64,000 bases of DNA from Fasciola hepatica (Eukaryota > Platyhelminthes > Trematoda > Plagiorchiida > Fasciolidae): assembly GCA_948099385.1 (NCBI GenBank), contig CANUEZ040000165.1, positions 1,810,501-1,874,500 on the forward strand, given 5' to 3'. This document shows positions 54,943-64,000 of this stretch, piece by piece. The notes below the pieces were generated by a model. That model did no database searches. It saw nothing but the letters and a program-made list of their open reading frames with translations, and was not told the origin of the DNA. Within the stretch, counting starts at the first letter, position 1. Each line of letters starts with the position of its first letter. The position numbers and the translations under genes are program-made.

Positions 54943-55335
54943 CATTTTAGGTATCTGTACATTTCACACTTTTCCATTTTTATTGTGTCCTTTGATATGG
55001 CACCCCTTTGTTGTATCGAAGTTAAAACGTAAATAATTAATACAAACATTTTATCAAACTTACACGCACGTAATCATGCGGTAGGACACCCCGAATTTTG
55101 GAATAAAACACTCACTTCGACGCAAATTTGCCTTCTGATTTCGGATCGTTATGGAACTTGTTCAACTGAAGATCTGAACGTGATCAATGAACTGTTGTGA
55201 GTTCATTCCATGCTACCTCACTCGTTTTTATTTCTGCTAAGTATATATTTCCGTCTTATCATCAAGACACACTCCTTCGCTTATTCCGTTTACTAGTGTC
55301 ATCTAAGATTGTTTAGACATTCATTTGATGTACAA
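54943..55335 (+). repeat. solo LTR related to the B type, inside a CR1-like element
   Basis: Plus orientation: TTTAGGTATCTGTACATTTCACAC and TTGTGTCCTTTGATATGG..GTTGTATCGAAGTT at the start; CTAGTGTCATCTAAGATTGTT..TTGATGTACA near the end. Both match the 8307-8717 copy in inverse orientation. The terminal TG and CA are decayed, so limits are approximate. Confidence 0.65.
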
Positions 55336-55514
55336 TAACCCCGAGGGCTATGCCGATTGAAGTGCTAATGGCTCCTTCATGGTCAGCCATATCGGATAGG
55401 CCGAGGACAAGTAGTCAGACAAAAATCAACGAGGTGCTGTGACACGGCGTGGCAGGTGTTTTGTCTGACAGTAAACTCTATTTAACAGCCACAAAAGCCC
55501 ATAGATAGCAGCGT

Positions 55515-56100
55515 GACATGCGCGAATGTTTCCTGTCACTAAAAAAGGCCTTTGCCCGAGTACACATTGAGACAGCCTGCTCTTCAGTGTGGAGAACACT
55601 TGGTCCAATTCGTCTCTCATTTGGCTCTCTGACCCTGGATACCTTTAGATTACTGTATGCTTCTCGTGTACATCCTAGTTTGAAACATGGCATTCCGACT
55701 GTCTGCCCCATCCTGGTTGCGGAAGTAGACTAGCTGGAACGAATTTAACACGCTACTACACACCTGATGCCCGGATTATGTGGGATGGTTGACGGGGAAA
55801 GTACGAAAGCCGCTGGGAAGCTCCGCATTACCTACAGGCCTATTCGCGGTGATCTCGTTTATGCTGGGTGAATCATTCATCGGGGCTTGAGTGTGAACCT
55901 GCATTGGAAACTTCCGCTCAGGAATGACCACCCTACCCAAGGACCTGTGCTGAACCTCTGAAAGATGCAATCTCCCGTTTGCCAATAGTTCATCGTTTAC
56001 CGAGGAGAGTGGCCAGTCTATAGAACGCTCTATCGGCCAACTTTGGGGACGAAGAGAATGTGATAATCTTGAAGAAGAAACTAGAAGACTTCCTGAAAGA
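55515..56100 (+). pseudogene. CR1-like reverse transcriptase C-terminal region
   Basis: Plus-strand frames: LDTFRLLYASRVHPSLKHGIPTVCP (compare L..LY...VRP.LEYG...WSP), then AAGKLRITYRPIRGDLVYAG (LGL..L..RRLRGDLI.AY) and LPLRNDHPTQGP (PLR.D..TRGH). The order and spacing fit the end of a CR1-like reverse transcriptase protein on the same strand as the endonuclease at 54500-54940. Stops at several points. Confidence 0.7.
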
Positions 56101-56428
56101 GTATTGGCAGAGCATCGACATCTGTCAGAGTCAATAGGCTTAAGTGACGTCGGGCTAATATGGAAAAATGCCCACCACCTTTTGACTCAAGACTCAAGAT
56201 TGAATATCTTCGATGATTTGAAACATTGGGTCCCATTTATCCAATTCATGAGAACGGAGAGAAGACATAAGTCGCGAGATGCAAGCATTTCGTTTACTCT
56301 TGTCAACCGCGGACGTAAAACGTGTCAGTATATATACATGGTACAGTAGGGGGGTAAGTGCAACAGTAAAGTAGGCGCGATCGAAAGTTCTTACAGTATG
56401 TACGTTGGGAAGAGTGAAGTCTGTCGTG

Positions 56429-56968
56429 TTAACGCCAAGGTAAACAAACATTTTGGGTCAATCGTTTTTGTGCACAGAGTGCTGGCTGATGCATCATGGT
56501 TAGAATAGCTTCACTGAACGCTAATAGTTTCGGTGTTGGATTGCGCAACAATGCTTTGAAACACTGGGTCAGGTCAACTTTGTGACCTGATGCAATCAAG
56601 TATCTTGCAATCGAAGAAGCTGGTGGTTTCACGTCGTTGTGTATTGCCCCAGCAGGTTGCGTCATCAAGTTTGACAGCCATTTGGGTATGTGTTCTGACA
56701 CTCGTTGAGTCAAGCAACGATCCGTCCTGCCAATGTATACGTCACCGCAACTGCAAGTGAACTGATAGACAATATGTGAGACATTGGGATCAGCAAGACT
56801 GTTTGAGTGATTTTGAAAACATAACCTTTTGGTTGTCTGCAGCAAACGCAACTGCGCCGCTGTGTATGTGTGCCTTAGAGCTGACTTGAGATTACAATTT
56901 ATTTGATTGAATAAATGATCTCCTTTAAAAGGCAAAGTAATAAAAACTTGCTTCTTTTCCACGTTCAT
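56429..56968 (-). CDS. Penelope-like element GIY-YIG endonuclease domain
   Basis: A clean 179-codon frame from ATG to stop. Residues 66-93 (HIVYQFTCSCGDVYIGRTDRC... in two blocks) carry the two halves of a GIY-YIG nuclease (IVY at 66-68, YIG at 78-80), a CxC pair at 72-74, Arg 89 and His 93. SGHKVD at 128-132 and the catalytic-type Glu in FSEAI at 153 follow, ending in LPWR as in Penelope-like elements. Their endonuclease would cut the target for insertion. The reverse transcriptase normally encoded upstream is absent: the element is 5' truncated and RTE sequence begins about 240 bp away. The open frame suggests a fairly young fragment. Confidence 0.85.
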   Translation of the reverse strand: MNVEKKQVFITLPFKGDHLFNQINCNLKSALRHTYTAAQLRLLQTTKRLCFQNHSNSLADPNVSHIVYQFTCSCGDVYIGRTDRCLTQRVSEHIPKWLSNLMTQPAGAIHNDVKPPASSIARYLIASGHKVDLTQCFKALLRNPTPKLLAFSEAILTMMHQPALCAQKRLTQNVCLPWR

Positions 56969-57204
56969 TGTTTTCTCGCGCGTGTTTTATCTGAGATACT
57001 CGTGTCTGAGAACGGATCTCAACTTACCTCAGAGCTTTTCACTGAATTTCACAGAGATGCCGGATGCCGTATCATTTATAGTCAGAGTTAGGTCAGTGTG
57101 TTCTCGGTTGTCGGTGATAACACTGAGTATGCATCTCACTTCAGTTCAGTTAAGACAACCACTAACCATGCAGGAAATAATGAAGGGAAAATAATAATAT
57201 GAAA

Positions 57205-57320
57205 ATAGTAATAGGAGAACTAAAACATTGGTATCAAGTCCATAAAGAAAATTTGTAGATACAAGGGTGTCACTGATCGCAATACCTAACCATATCCCCC
57301 AATGTATTGAACCATAGAGT
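57205..57320 (-). pseudogene. RTE-like element, copy 3, C-terminal end left of element A
   Basis: Minus strand reads WFNTLGDMVRYCDQ, a stop, then HPCIYKF, parallel to METLSDIARCRGQ..SCI at the end of RTE copy 1. It continues the RTE fragment at 63000-63660 across element A, showing that A inserted here. Confidence 0.65.
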
Positions 57321-57732
57321 TGTAGTGACCTCGATCGTTTTGAGAAAATGACTATTTTCTGGACACCATTTTGGATCTATTTTCTCCACGATCTTTTCTG
57401 ACGTTTGACATTGACCTCAGTGTTCCCCGGTTGCCTACGTTTTACTGGACTGACTTTTCCGAGGTTTCCGTCGACCTCGTTTCAAATCACTTTCACTTTC
57501 GTTCGTTCGCTCGCGGTTCGCTCTCAGCACAGCCGTCGCGTTTCGTTCCGTTTTCCGTTCGGTGTATTTCTCGTATCGGTACTGTTTCGGTGCCACGATA
57601 TATAGAATACACCTCGCATCTGCAAACCGACTTACGTCTTCTCTATTCGTCCGATAGAGGGGATATCGTTGGTATTCGCTGCTAGACCCGATAGGAGACA
57701 CGTTCGCCAGCCGCACCCGAACGTCTTCTATA
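57321..57732 (+). repeat. 5' LTR of element A
   Basis: 412 bp from TGTAGTGACC to CTTCTATA. A TATA-like sequence GATATATAGAA at 57597-57607 is a candidate promoter, by position only. It also contains a C/T- and GTTCG-rich middle with long spurious open frames on both strands, which I do not regard as genes. Confidence 0.95.
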
Positions 57733-57733
57733 T

Positions 57734-57750
57734 TGGTGAGCCCAAGAACT
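57734..57750 (+). other. primer-binding site of element A
   Basis: TGGTGAGCCCAAGAACT starts two bases after the LTR. TTGGTGAG is shared with elements B and E although their LTRs are unrelated in sequence. Confidence 0.7.
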
Positions 57751-57865
57751 TCCAGAACCTCCTGGATTATTCGCCCGCTTGGTGAGTCTGTGATTTATCG
57801 CTGTTTCACGTCCTCCTTTCGTTGCACGATATATATTTTTTACGATATATTATCGCAACGTAGCC

Positions 57866-58729
57866 ATGTCAGAGGATAAGGCGCAGCTCGACACAGATCT
57901 CACTCTGTCTGCGGTTTCCTTTAAACCCGTGGCGTTTATCCCTCATGATCCAGAGGTTTGGTTTGCAGCCTTAGAGCTGCAGTTTGAGGCACGTAGGATT
58001 GTTGGCCAACGCCAACGATTTTCCTATGCCCTAGAGGCTATTCCAGGTGATGTTATCGCCTCGGTGAGGGATTTGGTATTAAATCCTCCTCAAGTGCAGC
58101 CGTACGATCGGCTTAAGGAGGCTATACTACAACATTTCCTTCCTTCTCGGGAGGAAAGGCTACGTCAGCTACTAGCACGGCACCCCATAGGTGATACTAA
58201 ACCCAGCCGCCACCTAGCTCATCTCCGGTCTTTGGCAGGGCCCGCCGATAAGGATTCGGAGATAGTTAAGGAACTGTGGTTGGATTCTCTACCCTTCCAC
58301 GTTCAGACCACCGTTACTGCTCTCCTCGAGGACTCGTCCTTGGAACGAGCAGCCGCCGTGGCTGACAAAATTGTCGCACGTGTCGGCAGTGGGGCTAATC
58401 CCCTCATTGCCACGACATCGCGAAATCCTAGGGGTGTCGACCTGGATGAATCGCCGGAGAGGCCTCGGCACTCTCGATCCATCCAGCGCCGCCTGTCCTT
58501 CAAGGACAGAGTTGAAATACCTACACCTCGCAGTAGCCCACGTAAACAACGGCACGGACGGGCGCCCTCCACTGCCCACGTCCGCCGTGAATCCGCCTCA
58601 CCTGCCTCATCCAAACCCGATCATCCTACCAGCGGCTTTTGTTGGTTCCATCGCGTTTTCGGACCAGCCGCCCGTAGGTGCAGACAGCCGTGTTCATACG
58701 CGGCGGGAAACGCCACTGCCGGCGAGTAG
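57866..58729 (+). CDS. gag: element A Gag with CHCC zinc finger
   Basis: 287 codons from the first ATG after the primer-binding site. Residues 20-170 are the capsid-like part ([46 protein letters not shown]), followed by a basic, Ser/Arg/Pro-rich segment (about 190-255). The zinc finger [18 protein letters not shown] at 259-276 has the spacing CX2HX9CX3C, the variant described for CsRn1-like elements in place of the usual CCHC. Gag forms the virus-like particle and packages element RNA in the cytoplasm. The stop (58727-58729) lies within the stem of the frameshift hairpin. Intact. Confidence 0.95.
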   Translation: MSEDKAQLDTDLTLSAVSFKPVAFIPHDPEVWFAALELQFEARRIVGQRQRFSYALEAIPGDVIASVRDLVLNPPQVQPYDRLKEAILQHFLPSREERLRQLLARHPIGDTKPSRHLAHLRSLAGPADKDSEIVKELWLDSLPFHVQTTVTALLEDSSLERAAAVADKIVARVGSGANPLIATTSRNPRGVDLDESPERPRHSRSIQRRLSFKDRVEIPTPRSSPRKQRHGRAPSTAHVRRESASPASSKPDHPTSGFCWFHRVFGPAARRCRQPCSYAAGNATAGE

Positions 58730-61470
58730 AAGCGGCCGTACTCGCCGGCAATCAGTCTCAGGTTGGCCGTTTATTTTACGTGCATGATTCGTGCACTAAC
58801 GCTAGGTTCCTAGTCGACACTGGGGCCCAAGTTTCTGTCTTGCCGGTTGGTAAAGACAAGCCACGAGCTTCTTTGCTTCGGCTGTCAGCGGCGAATGGTT
58901 CCTCCATTCCTACCTACGGCACGAGACAGCTTGCGGTCAACCTGGGACCACGACGACGGTATCTGTGGACGTTCATTCTTGCGGATGTTCCCACAGGCAT
59001 ACTGGGAATCGATTTTCTGCAGCACTATGAATTACTTGTTGATTCACGTAGGCTGCAGCTTATCGATCCTTCGTCGGACATTAAATTTACGGGTACTGCA
59101 GCTCGAACAGATGCACACCGAATCACAGGATTGTTTTCTAACATTCCGCACGATTTTCAGTCTTTGTTTATTAAATTCCCCATATTGACTAAACCATTTG
59201 AAGAGATAGAGACAGTGACCGATCGTGTGGCACACCACATTGTCACTAACGGACCACCAGTCACGGCACGACCTCGCCGACTGGCACCGGACAAATTGGT
59301 TTTCGCCAAACGTGAGTTTGACACTTTACTTTCTAAAGGTATTGTTCGTCCTTCTCACAGTCCATGGGCCTCACCTCTGCACATGGTTCTTAAGAAAGAT
59401 GGCGTTAGCTGGCGACCATGTGGCGACTATCGCGCACTAAATTCGGTTACCCGTTACGATAGTTATCCGATACCCCACATACACGACATCACGGCATCAC
59501 TTCACGGCACGACTGTATTTTCCAAGATCGATTTGGTGCGAGCCTATCACCAGATCCCAGTCGCCGCTGAAGATGTCGAGAAAACCGCTGTCACGACTCC
59601 TTTTGGTTTGTTTGAGTTCCTACGTATGCCTTTTGGTTTGCGAAATGCTGCTCAGACATTCCAGAGGTTTATCGATAGCATTACACGAGACTTGGAATTT
59701 GTTCACGTCTATATCGATGACTTGTTAATTGCATCGTCGAGCGTAGATGAACATTTCCAACATTTGACGCTACTATTTCAACGTTTGTCCGAACATCGAA
59801 TAGTAGTCAATCCTGATAAATGTGAACTTGGCAAACCGGAACTTGTGTTCCTCGGCCACAAGATCACTCGAGAGGGTATTAAGCCTTGCGAGGATAAAGT
59901 GCGCGCTATTTTAGATTACGCCGTACCGTCCTCAATCAAGGAGCTCAAGGCATTTTTGGGGTTAGTTAACTTTTATCGTCGTTTCATACCCCATGCCGCT
60001 GAACGTTTGCTTCCATTAACTGACCTACTTCGTGGCAATCCACGTAAGTTGTCGCTTACGGATGCCGCACGAGTAGCTTTTTCGGAGATTAAAGCGACAT
60101 TAGCTCAGACCACGCTCCTAATGCACCCAGTTCCGTCCGCCACGCTAAGCATAGCGGTGGATGCATCCGACTTTGCCATCGGAGCGGTCCTGCAACAGTC
60201 TGTTTCTGGGATATGGCAGCCATTAGAGTTCTACTCTCGACGCCTCAATCCCACGGAAACCAAATATAGTGCTTTTGGTCGCGAACTGCTGGCTGCATAT
60301 AATGCCGTTAAGCACTTCCGCCATGCAGTCGAGGGTCGATATTTCATCCTCTTTACAGACCATAAGCCTCTGACGTATGCATTGCATACTAAGTCTGATC
60401 GTTACTCTCCACGAGAAGTCAGACATTTAGACTATATTTCTCAGTTCACGACTGACCTTCGACACGTTAAAGGTGAGTCGAACTGCGTTGCAGATGCTTT
60501 GTCGCGTATTCCGCTTAATGCCATTAAATCTCCGGTTTTAGACATCCCTGCCATGGCTGCCGCACAGGCACAGGATTCTTCATGTATGGAAGCAGCTCAG
60601 TCATCGTCGCTACAGTGTCAGTCCGTACCTCTAGCCACCAGTGCTGGGACGATACTCTGCGACATGTCTACTGGCATACCTAGACCAGTCGTACCCTCTG
60701 CATATCGACGTCTCGTGTTCGATACCCTTCATGGACTCTCACATCCAGGCATCGCAGCCAGTCTCCGATTAGTAGCTGCACGATACGTCTGGCCGTCCAT
60801 GAATAAAGATGTTCGTATGTGGGCAAAACAGTGTCTACAATGTCAACGATCTAAAGTGCATAGGCACGTAGCTTCGCCTATCGGTACTTTTGCTACGCCT
60901 GATGCTCGCTTCGATCATATCCACGTAGACATTGTGGGTCCATTGACCCCATCACACGGGTATACCTATTTACTTACGTGCATCGATAGATTTACGAGGT
61001 GGCCCGAGGCTATTCCCATCTCTATCGTCACGGCCGAATCAGTGGCTCGACATCTGATAGAACGATGGATAGCTTCATATGGTTGTCCTTCCACAATCAC
61101 TACCGATCGAGGGCAACAATTTGAGTCCGATCTATTCTCTGCATTAACTCACATGCTGGGTACGGAACGCATTCGCACGACCGCGTACCATCCGGCATCC
61201 AATGGTTTAGTCGAACGTTTTCATCGCCAACTCAAAGCGGCTCTTAGAGCACACGAGAGCCCCGACTGGTACGAAACGTTACCGCTAGTTCTGCTTGGTA
61301 TCAGGACTTGCATAAAGGCAGATATCCAATGTTCCGCCGCAGAGCTTGTCTACGGCACGACATTACGACTGCCTGGGGAATTCTTTACGCCACGGAGTAC
61401 AGATTCACTTGCCGTACAGACTTACGTTCATCGTTTGTCTACGTACATGCAAAATCTCGCTCCGGCGTAG
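58678..61470 (+). CDS. pol: element A Pol: protease, reverse transcriptase, RNase H, integrase core
   Basis: 930 codons open from just after a TAG (58675-58677); the listed first codon is GTG, and translation is expected by frameshifting from Gag. Protease DTGA 47-50 and ILGIDFL 108-114. Reverse transcriptase: [11 protein letters not shown] (Asp 285), YIDD 345-348. RNase H: VDAS (Asp 495), GRELLAAY (Glu 536), TDHKPL (Asp 561), VADALSR (Asp 606). Integrase: zinc ligands H685, H689, C719, C722; triad Asp 751, Asp 810, Glu 846. All catalytic residues are present. A TAG at 61468-61470 ends it before the GPY/F module, which continues in the same frame. Confidence 0.95.
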   Translation: MQTAVFIRGGKRHCRRVEAAVLAGNQSQVGRLFYVHDSCTNARFLVDTGAQVSVLPVGKDKPRASLLRLSAANGSSIPTYGTRQLAVNLGPRRRYLWTFILADVPTGILGIDFLQHYELLVDSRRLQLIDPSSDIKFTGTAARTDAHRITGLFSNIPHDFQSLFIKFPILTKPFEEIETVTDRVAHHIVTNGPPVTARPRRLAPDKLVFAKREFDTLLSKGIVRPSHSPWASPLHMVLKKDGVSWRPCGDYRALNSVTRYDSYPIPHIHDITASLHGTTVFSKIDLVRAYHQIPVAAEDVEKTAVTTPFGLFEFLRMPFGLRNAAQTFQRFIDSITRDLEFVHVYIDDLLIASSSVDEHFQHLTLLFQRLSEHRIVVNPDKCELGKPELVFLGHKITREGIKPCEDKVRAILDYAVPSSIKELKAFLGLVNFYRRFIPHAAERLLPLTDLLRGNPRKLSLTDAARVAFSEIKATLAQTTLLMHPVPSATLSIAVDASDFAIGAVLQQSVSGIWQPLEFYSRRLNPTETKYSAFGRELLAAYNAVKHFRHAVEGRYFILFTDHKPLTYALHTKSDRYSPREVRHLDYISQFTTDLRHVKGESNCVADALSRIPLNAIKSPVLDIPAMAAAQAQDSSCMEAAQSSSLQCQSVPLATSAGTILCDMSTGIPRPVVPSAYRRLVFDTLHGLSHPGIAASLRLVAARYVWPSMNKDVRMWAKQCLQCQRSKVHRHVASPIGTFATPDARFDHIHVDIVGPLTPSHGYTYLLTCIDRFTRWPEAIPISIVTAESVARHLIERWIASYGCPSTITTDRGQQFESDLFSALTHMLGTERIRTTAYHPASNGLVERFHRQLKAALRAHESPDWYETLPLVLLGIRTCIKADIQCSAAELVYGTTLRLPGEFFTPRSTDSLAVQTYVHRLSTYMQNLAPA
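58705..58750 (+). promoter_or_regulatory. -1 ribosomal frameshift signal: slippery GGGAAAC plus stem-loop
   Basis: The heptamer GGGAAAC (58705-58711) is read G GGA AAC in the Gag frame and fits the X XXY YYZ rule exactly; a one-base slip gives GGG AAA in the Pol frame. After a 5-nt spacer, TGCCGGCGAGTA (58717-58728) pairs perfectly with TACTCGCCGGCA (58739-58750) around a 10-nt loop: 12 bp, mostly G-C. The signal lies in the 52-nt overlap where Gag and Pol frames are both open. It would set the Gag to Gag-Pol ratio. Activity is inferred from sequence. Confidence 0.85.
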
Positions 61471-62028
61471 ACTCGAATGCAGCGACGACAGGTTTTTGTT
61501 CCGACCGAACTCGAAACTTGTTCGCATGTATTCATTCGTGTTGATTCGGTACGGAAACCATTACAACAGCCTTACGAAGGTCCATTTCGCGTGATTTCTC
61601 GTCACGATAAGACCTTTAAGGTTGATCGACACGGTCGCGTCGATACCGTTAGCATCGATCGTCTCAAAGCCGCGTACGTTGATGATAGCGTGTCGCCCGC
61701 TGACATGAGATTCGATGTTAACCCTGCACTGCCTGTTGACGACACTTCCGTGTCACGTCAAGGTCTGCGGTTAGCGTTGCCTGCTACGACTTCGAATGAG
61801 GCTATCGTCTCACGTTCAGGACAGCACCCAGTTGGTACTGCTACGACTTCGAATGAGGCTATCGTCTCACGTTCAAGTCAGCAGCCAGTTGGCCCTGCTA
61901 CGTCCTCGAATGAGAATACTGTCTCACGTTCAAGTCAGCAGAGCACGCCTACGCACCCGTCCGTGAATGAGGCTCCCGTCTCACGTTCCGGTCGGAAGAT
62001 CGTTTGCCCAGCACGTTTTCGCGACTAG
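61471..62028 (+). CDS. pol: element A integrase tail (GPY/F module and repeat region), after the TAG
   Basis: Same frame as Pol, separated only by the TAG. An ATG at 61477 opens 183 codons. They contain VFIRVDSVRKPLQQPYEGPFRVI, with the GPY/F motif (GPF near residue 45), and DRLKAAYVDD, as in element B (VFIRNDAV..PPYDGPFKVL). The C-terminal half holds 19-residue repeats. The segment normally contributes to DNA binding by integrase. Whether it is made by read-through, separately from the ATG, or not at all in this copy is unknown. Confidence 0.85.
   Translation, partial: TRMQRRQVFVPTELETCSHVFIRVDSVRKPLQQPYEGPFRVISRHDKTFKVDRHGRVDTVSIDRLKAAYVDDSVSPADMRFDVNPALPVDDTSVSRQGLRLALPATTSNEAIVSRSGQHPVGTATTSNEAIVSRSSQQPVGPATSSNENTVSRSSQQSTPTHPSVNEAPVSRSGRKIVCPARFRD
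61735..62004 (+). repeat. 57-bp tandem repeats encoding 19-residue units
   Basis: Four clear units starting near 61789, 61846, 61903 and 61960, each with the core (T/S)SNEA.VSRS.Q..V, and one degenerate unit before them (DDTSVSRQ). The reading frame is kept throughout. The DNA repeats include CTACGACTTCGAATGAGGC and CGTCTCACGTTCAAGTCAGC. Confidence 0.9.
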
Positions 62029-62574
62029 GTCAAACACGATCTTAACCATTGCACTTCGCAGTAATAACTTTCGTGTTTATCGTTTCGACACGATTTAACA
62101 TACCTCATTAGTTATTACTGTATTCTAGTCAAGTCCATTGCGGTTGCTACACCAGTTTTTCGTTTCTTTTTGTTTCATGGAACCTCGCCATATGGTACGC
62201 TTCGCTGGTCCCACGAAATCTGGAGAATTTTGGCACCAACGTTTGCATTCTGGATCGGCCTTGTCGTTCTCGTTCCTGCCCATTTACGAACCTATCGATT
62301 TGGCTTCCGGATATCATATTGGTTAACGGTTACCCGACACTGGACGTTTTTGGTGTGGCACACCTTGATGACGATTTACGCAACCGACGTCATTGGCAAC
62401 GAATCTGGTTTACGCTCGACCATCATCCTACGGTTCCTGCATACCACGGATTCTGCCCGTCAGCATCCTACAGCACAGCTACATGCACGTATTTTGCACG
62501 CATTCGAGCACACGAATACCGTTTGTATGCCTTTTCCTCCTTGACATTTTTTTCGAAAGCTTTCCGTGCTTTCT
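62029..62574 (+). other. 3' untranslated region of element A
   Basis: About 545 bp between the end of Pol and the purine tract. Open frames of 60-124 codons overlap here in all three frames but have no recognisable domain and none is supported. No envelope-like gene is visible. Confidence 0.6.
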
Positions 62575-62587
62575 AGCGGGGGGCTGC
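62575..62587 (+). other. polypurine tract of element A
   Basis: AGCGGGGGGCTGC directly before the 3' LTR TG. The G run is the expected plus-strand primer, with the pyrimidines at its end as in element C (GGGGGCTG). Confidence 0.65.
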
Positions 62588-62999
62588 TGTAGTGACCTCG
62601 ATCGTTTTGAGAAAATGACTATTTTCTGGACACCATTTTGGATCTATTTTCTCCACGATCTTTTCTGACGTTTGACATTGACCTCAGTGTTCCCCGGTTG
62701 CCTACGTTTTACTGGACTGACTTTTCCGAGGTTTCCGTCGACCTCGTTTCAAATCACTTTCACTTTCGTTCGTTCGCTCGCGGTTCGCTCTCAGCACAGC
62801 CGTCGCGTTTCGTTCCGTTTTCCGTTCGGTGTATTTCTCGTATCGGTACTGTTTCGGTGCCACGATATATAGAATACACCTCGCATCTGCAAACCGACTT
62901 ACGTCTTCTCTATTCGTCCGATAGAGGGGATATCGTTGGTATTCGCTGCTAGACCCGATAGGAGACACGTTCGCCAGCCGCACCCGAACGTCTTCTATA
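62588..62999 (+). repeat. 3' LTR of element A
   Basis: 412 bp. I found no difference from the 5' LTR at 57321-57732. Followed by GAGT, the same four bases that precede the 5' LTR. Confidence 0.95.
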
Positions 63000-63660
63000 G
63001 AGTAGGAGTGTCCCTTGGACCCCATCCAAGAAATCTAACATACTCTACATGGCTAAGTCCACGCGTTTGACTTGTCATGCCTATCTTCCATATCATGGAC
63101 TGGCCACCCTTACTCATCTTCCAACTGTTAGCCACCTTAGCTAACATCGCATGCCGAGGAATCCTGTCAGGGAACATGCGCAACACATGTCCCAACCGTC
63201 TCAGCCCGGTGAGTTCGATTGCCTCATCTAATCACTTGGTTCGTGAACCTAAGTTTCTCCATTGAACCTCATCATTGCTGATACGGTATTCTCACCAGAT
63301 TCTAGCAATGCCACGAATACACCAATGTTCGAATACCGATACTCGTCAAATATCCTCCACCCACCGTGACTATGTCTCCGAACTACACGTTAGCACTGGC
63401 CTGACGGCTCCAGTATACACTCGACCATTGATAGATAAGCGGATGTCATGTCGACGCCACAGTTGACTGAGATCAGCAAATGCCAACCGAGTCTTCCGTA
63501 TACGCAAAGACCCCTCGGGACAGACCACGCAACAGGTGCGAATTTGGCCGATTGTTAGCAGTGTGAGAACGGCAGTACCGTTTAGTCGATGACAATGTCC
63601 ATGAACGGCCAATAAACAAAGCTCAGAGTGCGAATCTTCACATGGCTCATTTCATAATGT
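63000..63660 (-). pseudogene. RTE-like element, copy 3, right of element A
   Basis: Minus-strand pieces: LRIRKTRLAFADLSQLWRRHDIRLSINGRVYTGAVRPVL (in two blocks, 63380-63530), GSET near 63370, and MGHVLRMFPDRIPRHAMLAKVANSWKMSKGGQSMIW (63080-63195), then LGWGPRD at the edge of element A. Same order as RTE copy 1. It is 5' truncated and has frame changes. The remaining C-terminus lies at 57205-57320. Confidence 0.75.
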
Positions 63661-64000
63661 CAAGCATGGAACTAACGTGGAACCACCGGATGAATTACTG
63701 GTGAAATGACGACTATGTTTGCGAACAGGAAACAAAAGTCCACAACCAACTGGGAATAACGGCGAGCTTACTCTTGTTTAACTTCACCGGGGGAACTTCG
63801 TTTGACTATTCAGCCTCCAAATGTCTCAGTATAGTCGGGGAGGGTGTCTCAGGCCCCGAAATGGCTACTGGCCCTGAAAGCCTCTCGAAATGCTCCCAAG
63901 TGACTGTGCGTTTAACACAGTCTCTGCTGAGGAAGCCCTACTCACTGCCTTCTCGTGGCGCAGATGTTCCCGCTAAGTGGGAGGACGGAACCGAATGTCC
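63661..64000. other. no gene recognised
   Basis: Last 340 bp of the window; no supportable coding frame. It may be further RTE-derived sequence. Confidence 0.4.

Larger units (their letters stand above)
57321..62999 (+). mobile_element. element A: full-length, recent CsRn1-like Ty3/gypsy retrotransposon
   Basis: 5,679 bp with two 412-bp LTRs that I read as identical, a primer-binding site, Gag, Pol and a purine tract. A 4-bp duplication GAGT flanks it (57317-57320 and 63000-63003). It lies inside an RTE-like copy whose reading resumes on the other side. The only coding damage I see is one in-frame TAG near the end of Pol (61468-61470). Gag and Pol are linked by a -1 frameshift signal at 58705-58750. 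Confidence 0.95.

Noticed and set aside
62138..62668. Possible envelope-like third gene after Pol in element A
   Set aside because: Overlapping frames of 62-124 codons have no signal peptide, membrane segment or conserved motif, and the longest ones overlap each other out of frame.

Overview
The window looks like repeat-rich nuclear DNA of a flatworm, most likely a digenean trematode. The evidence is the repeat content: Ty3/gypsy elements of the CsRn1 type (Gag with a CHCC zinc finger, first described from a liver fluke), a Mag-like gypsy element, RTE-like and CR1-like non-LTR retrotransposons, and a Penelope-like element with a GIY-YIG nuclease. The species cannot be fixed from this. I found no convincing cellular gene, no tRNA or rRNA, and no CRISPR or bacterial-type operon; essentially every recognisable protein belongs to a retroelement, most of them broken.

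Layout from left to right. 1-732: 5' end (gag start and LTR) of a young CsRn1-like element, here called A', on the minus strand. It is inserted in the 3' LTR of a second gypsy element, C (733-5391, minus), which has an 889-codon Gag-Pol frame and a frameshifted integrase. 5395-7700: LTR fragments and two dispersed repeats (R1, R2). 7941-11029: a Mag-like element D (minus), split by a solo LTR. 11075-15222: CsRn1-like element E (minus, decayed, 5' LTR kept). 15223-27000: mostly unassigned DNA with small fragments (gypsy integrase tail, CR1 and RTE pieces, a 75-bp-arm palindrome, microsatellites). 27682-35760: gypsy Gag fragment L, RTE copy 2, and two copies of one further gypsy family, H (minus) lying inside I (plus). 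35870-38790: a mosaic of CsRn1-like, gypsy and RTE pieces that includes a near-perfect 240-bp inverted repeat. 40020-43135: CsRn1-like element F (minus), with a solo LTR of the E type inside its reverse transcriptase. 45118-50414: a nearly full CsRn1-like element B (minus) with both LTRs. 50860-56968: plus-strand fragments of CsRn1, C-like and H-like gypsy elements, a CR1-like element split by a solo LTR, and a Penelope-like endonuclease. 57321-62999: element A, a full-length, very recent CsRn1-like insertion (412-bp LTRs that I read as identical) inside an RTE-like element whose two halves flank it.

The strongest biology is in element A. Gag and Pol overlap by 52 nt in the -1 frame. The overlap carries a canonical slippery heptamer GGGAAAC in the correct register, followed 5 nt later by a perfect 12-bp stem-loop that encloses the gag stop codon. 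Pol keeps protease, reverse transcriptase, RNase H and the integrase catalytic triad, but a single in-frame TAG cuts off the integrase tail (GPY/F module). Several events can be ordered from the nesting: A into an RTE copy, A' into C's LTR, solo LTRs into D and CR1, and an E-type LTR into F.
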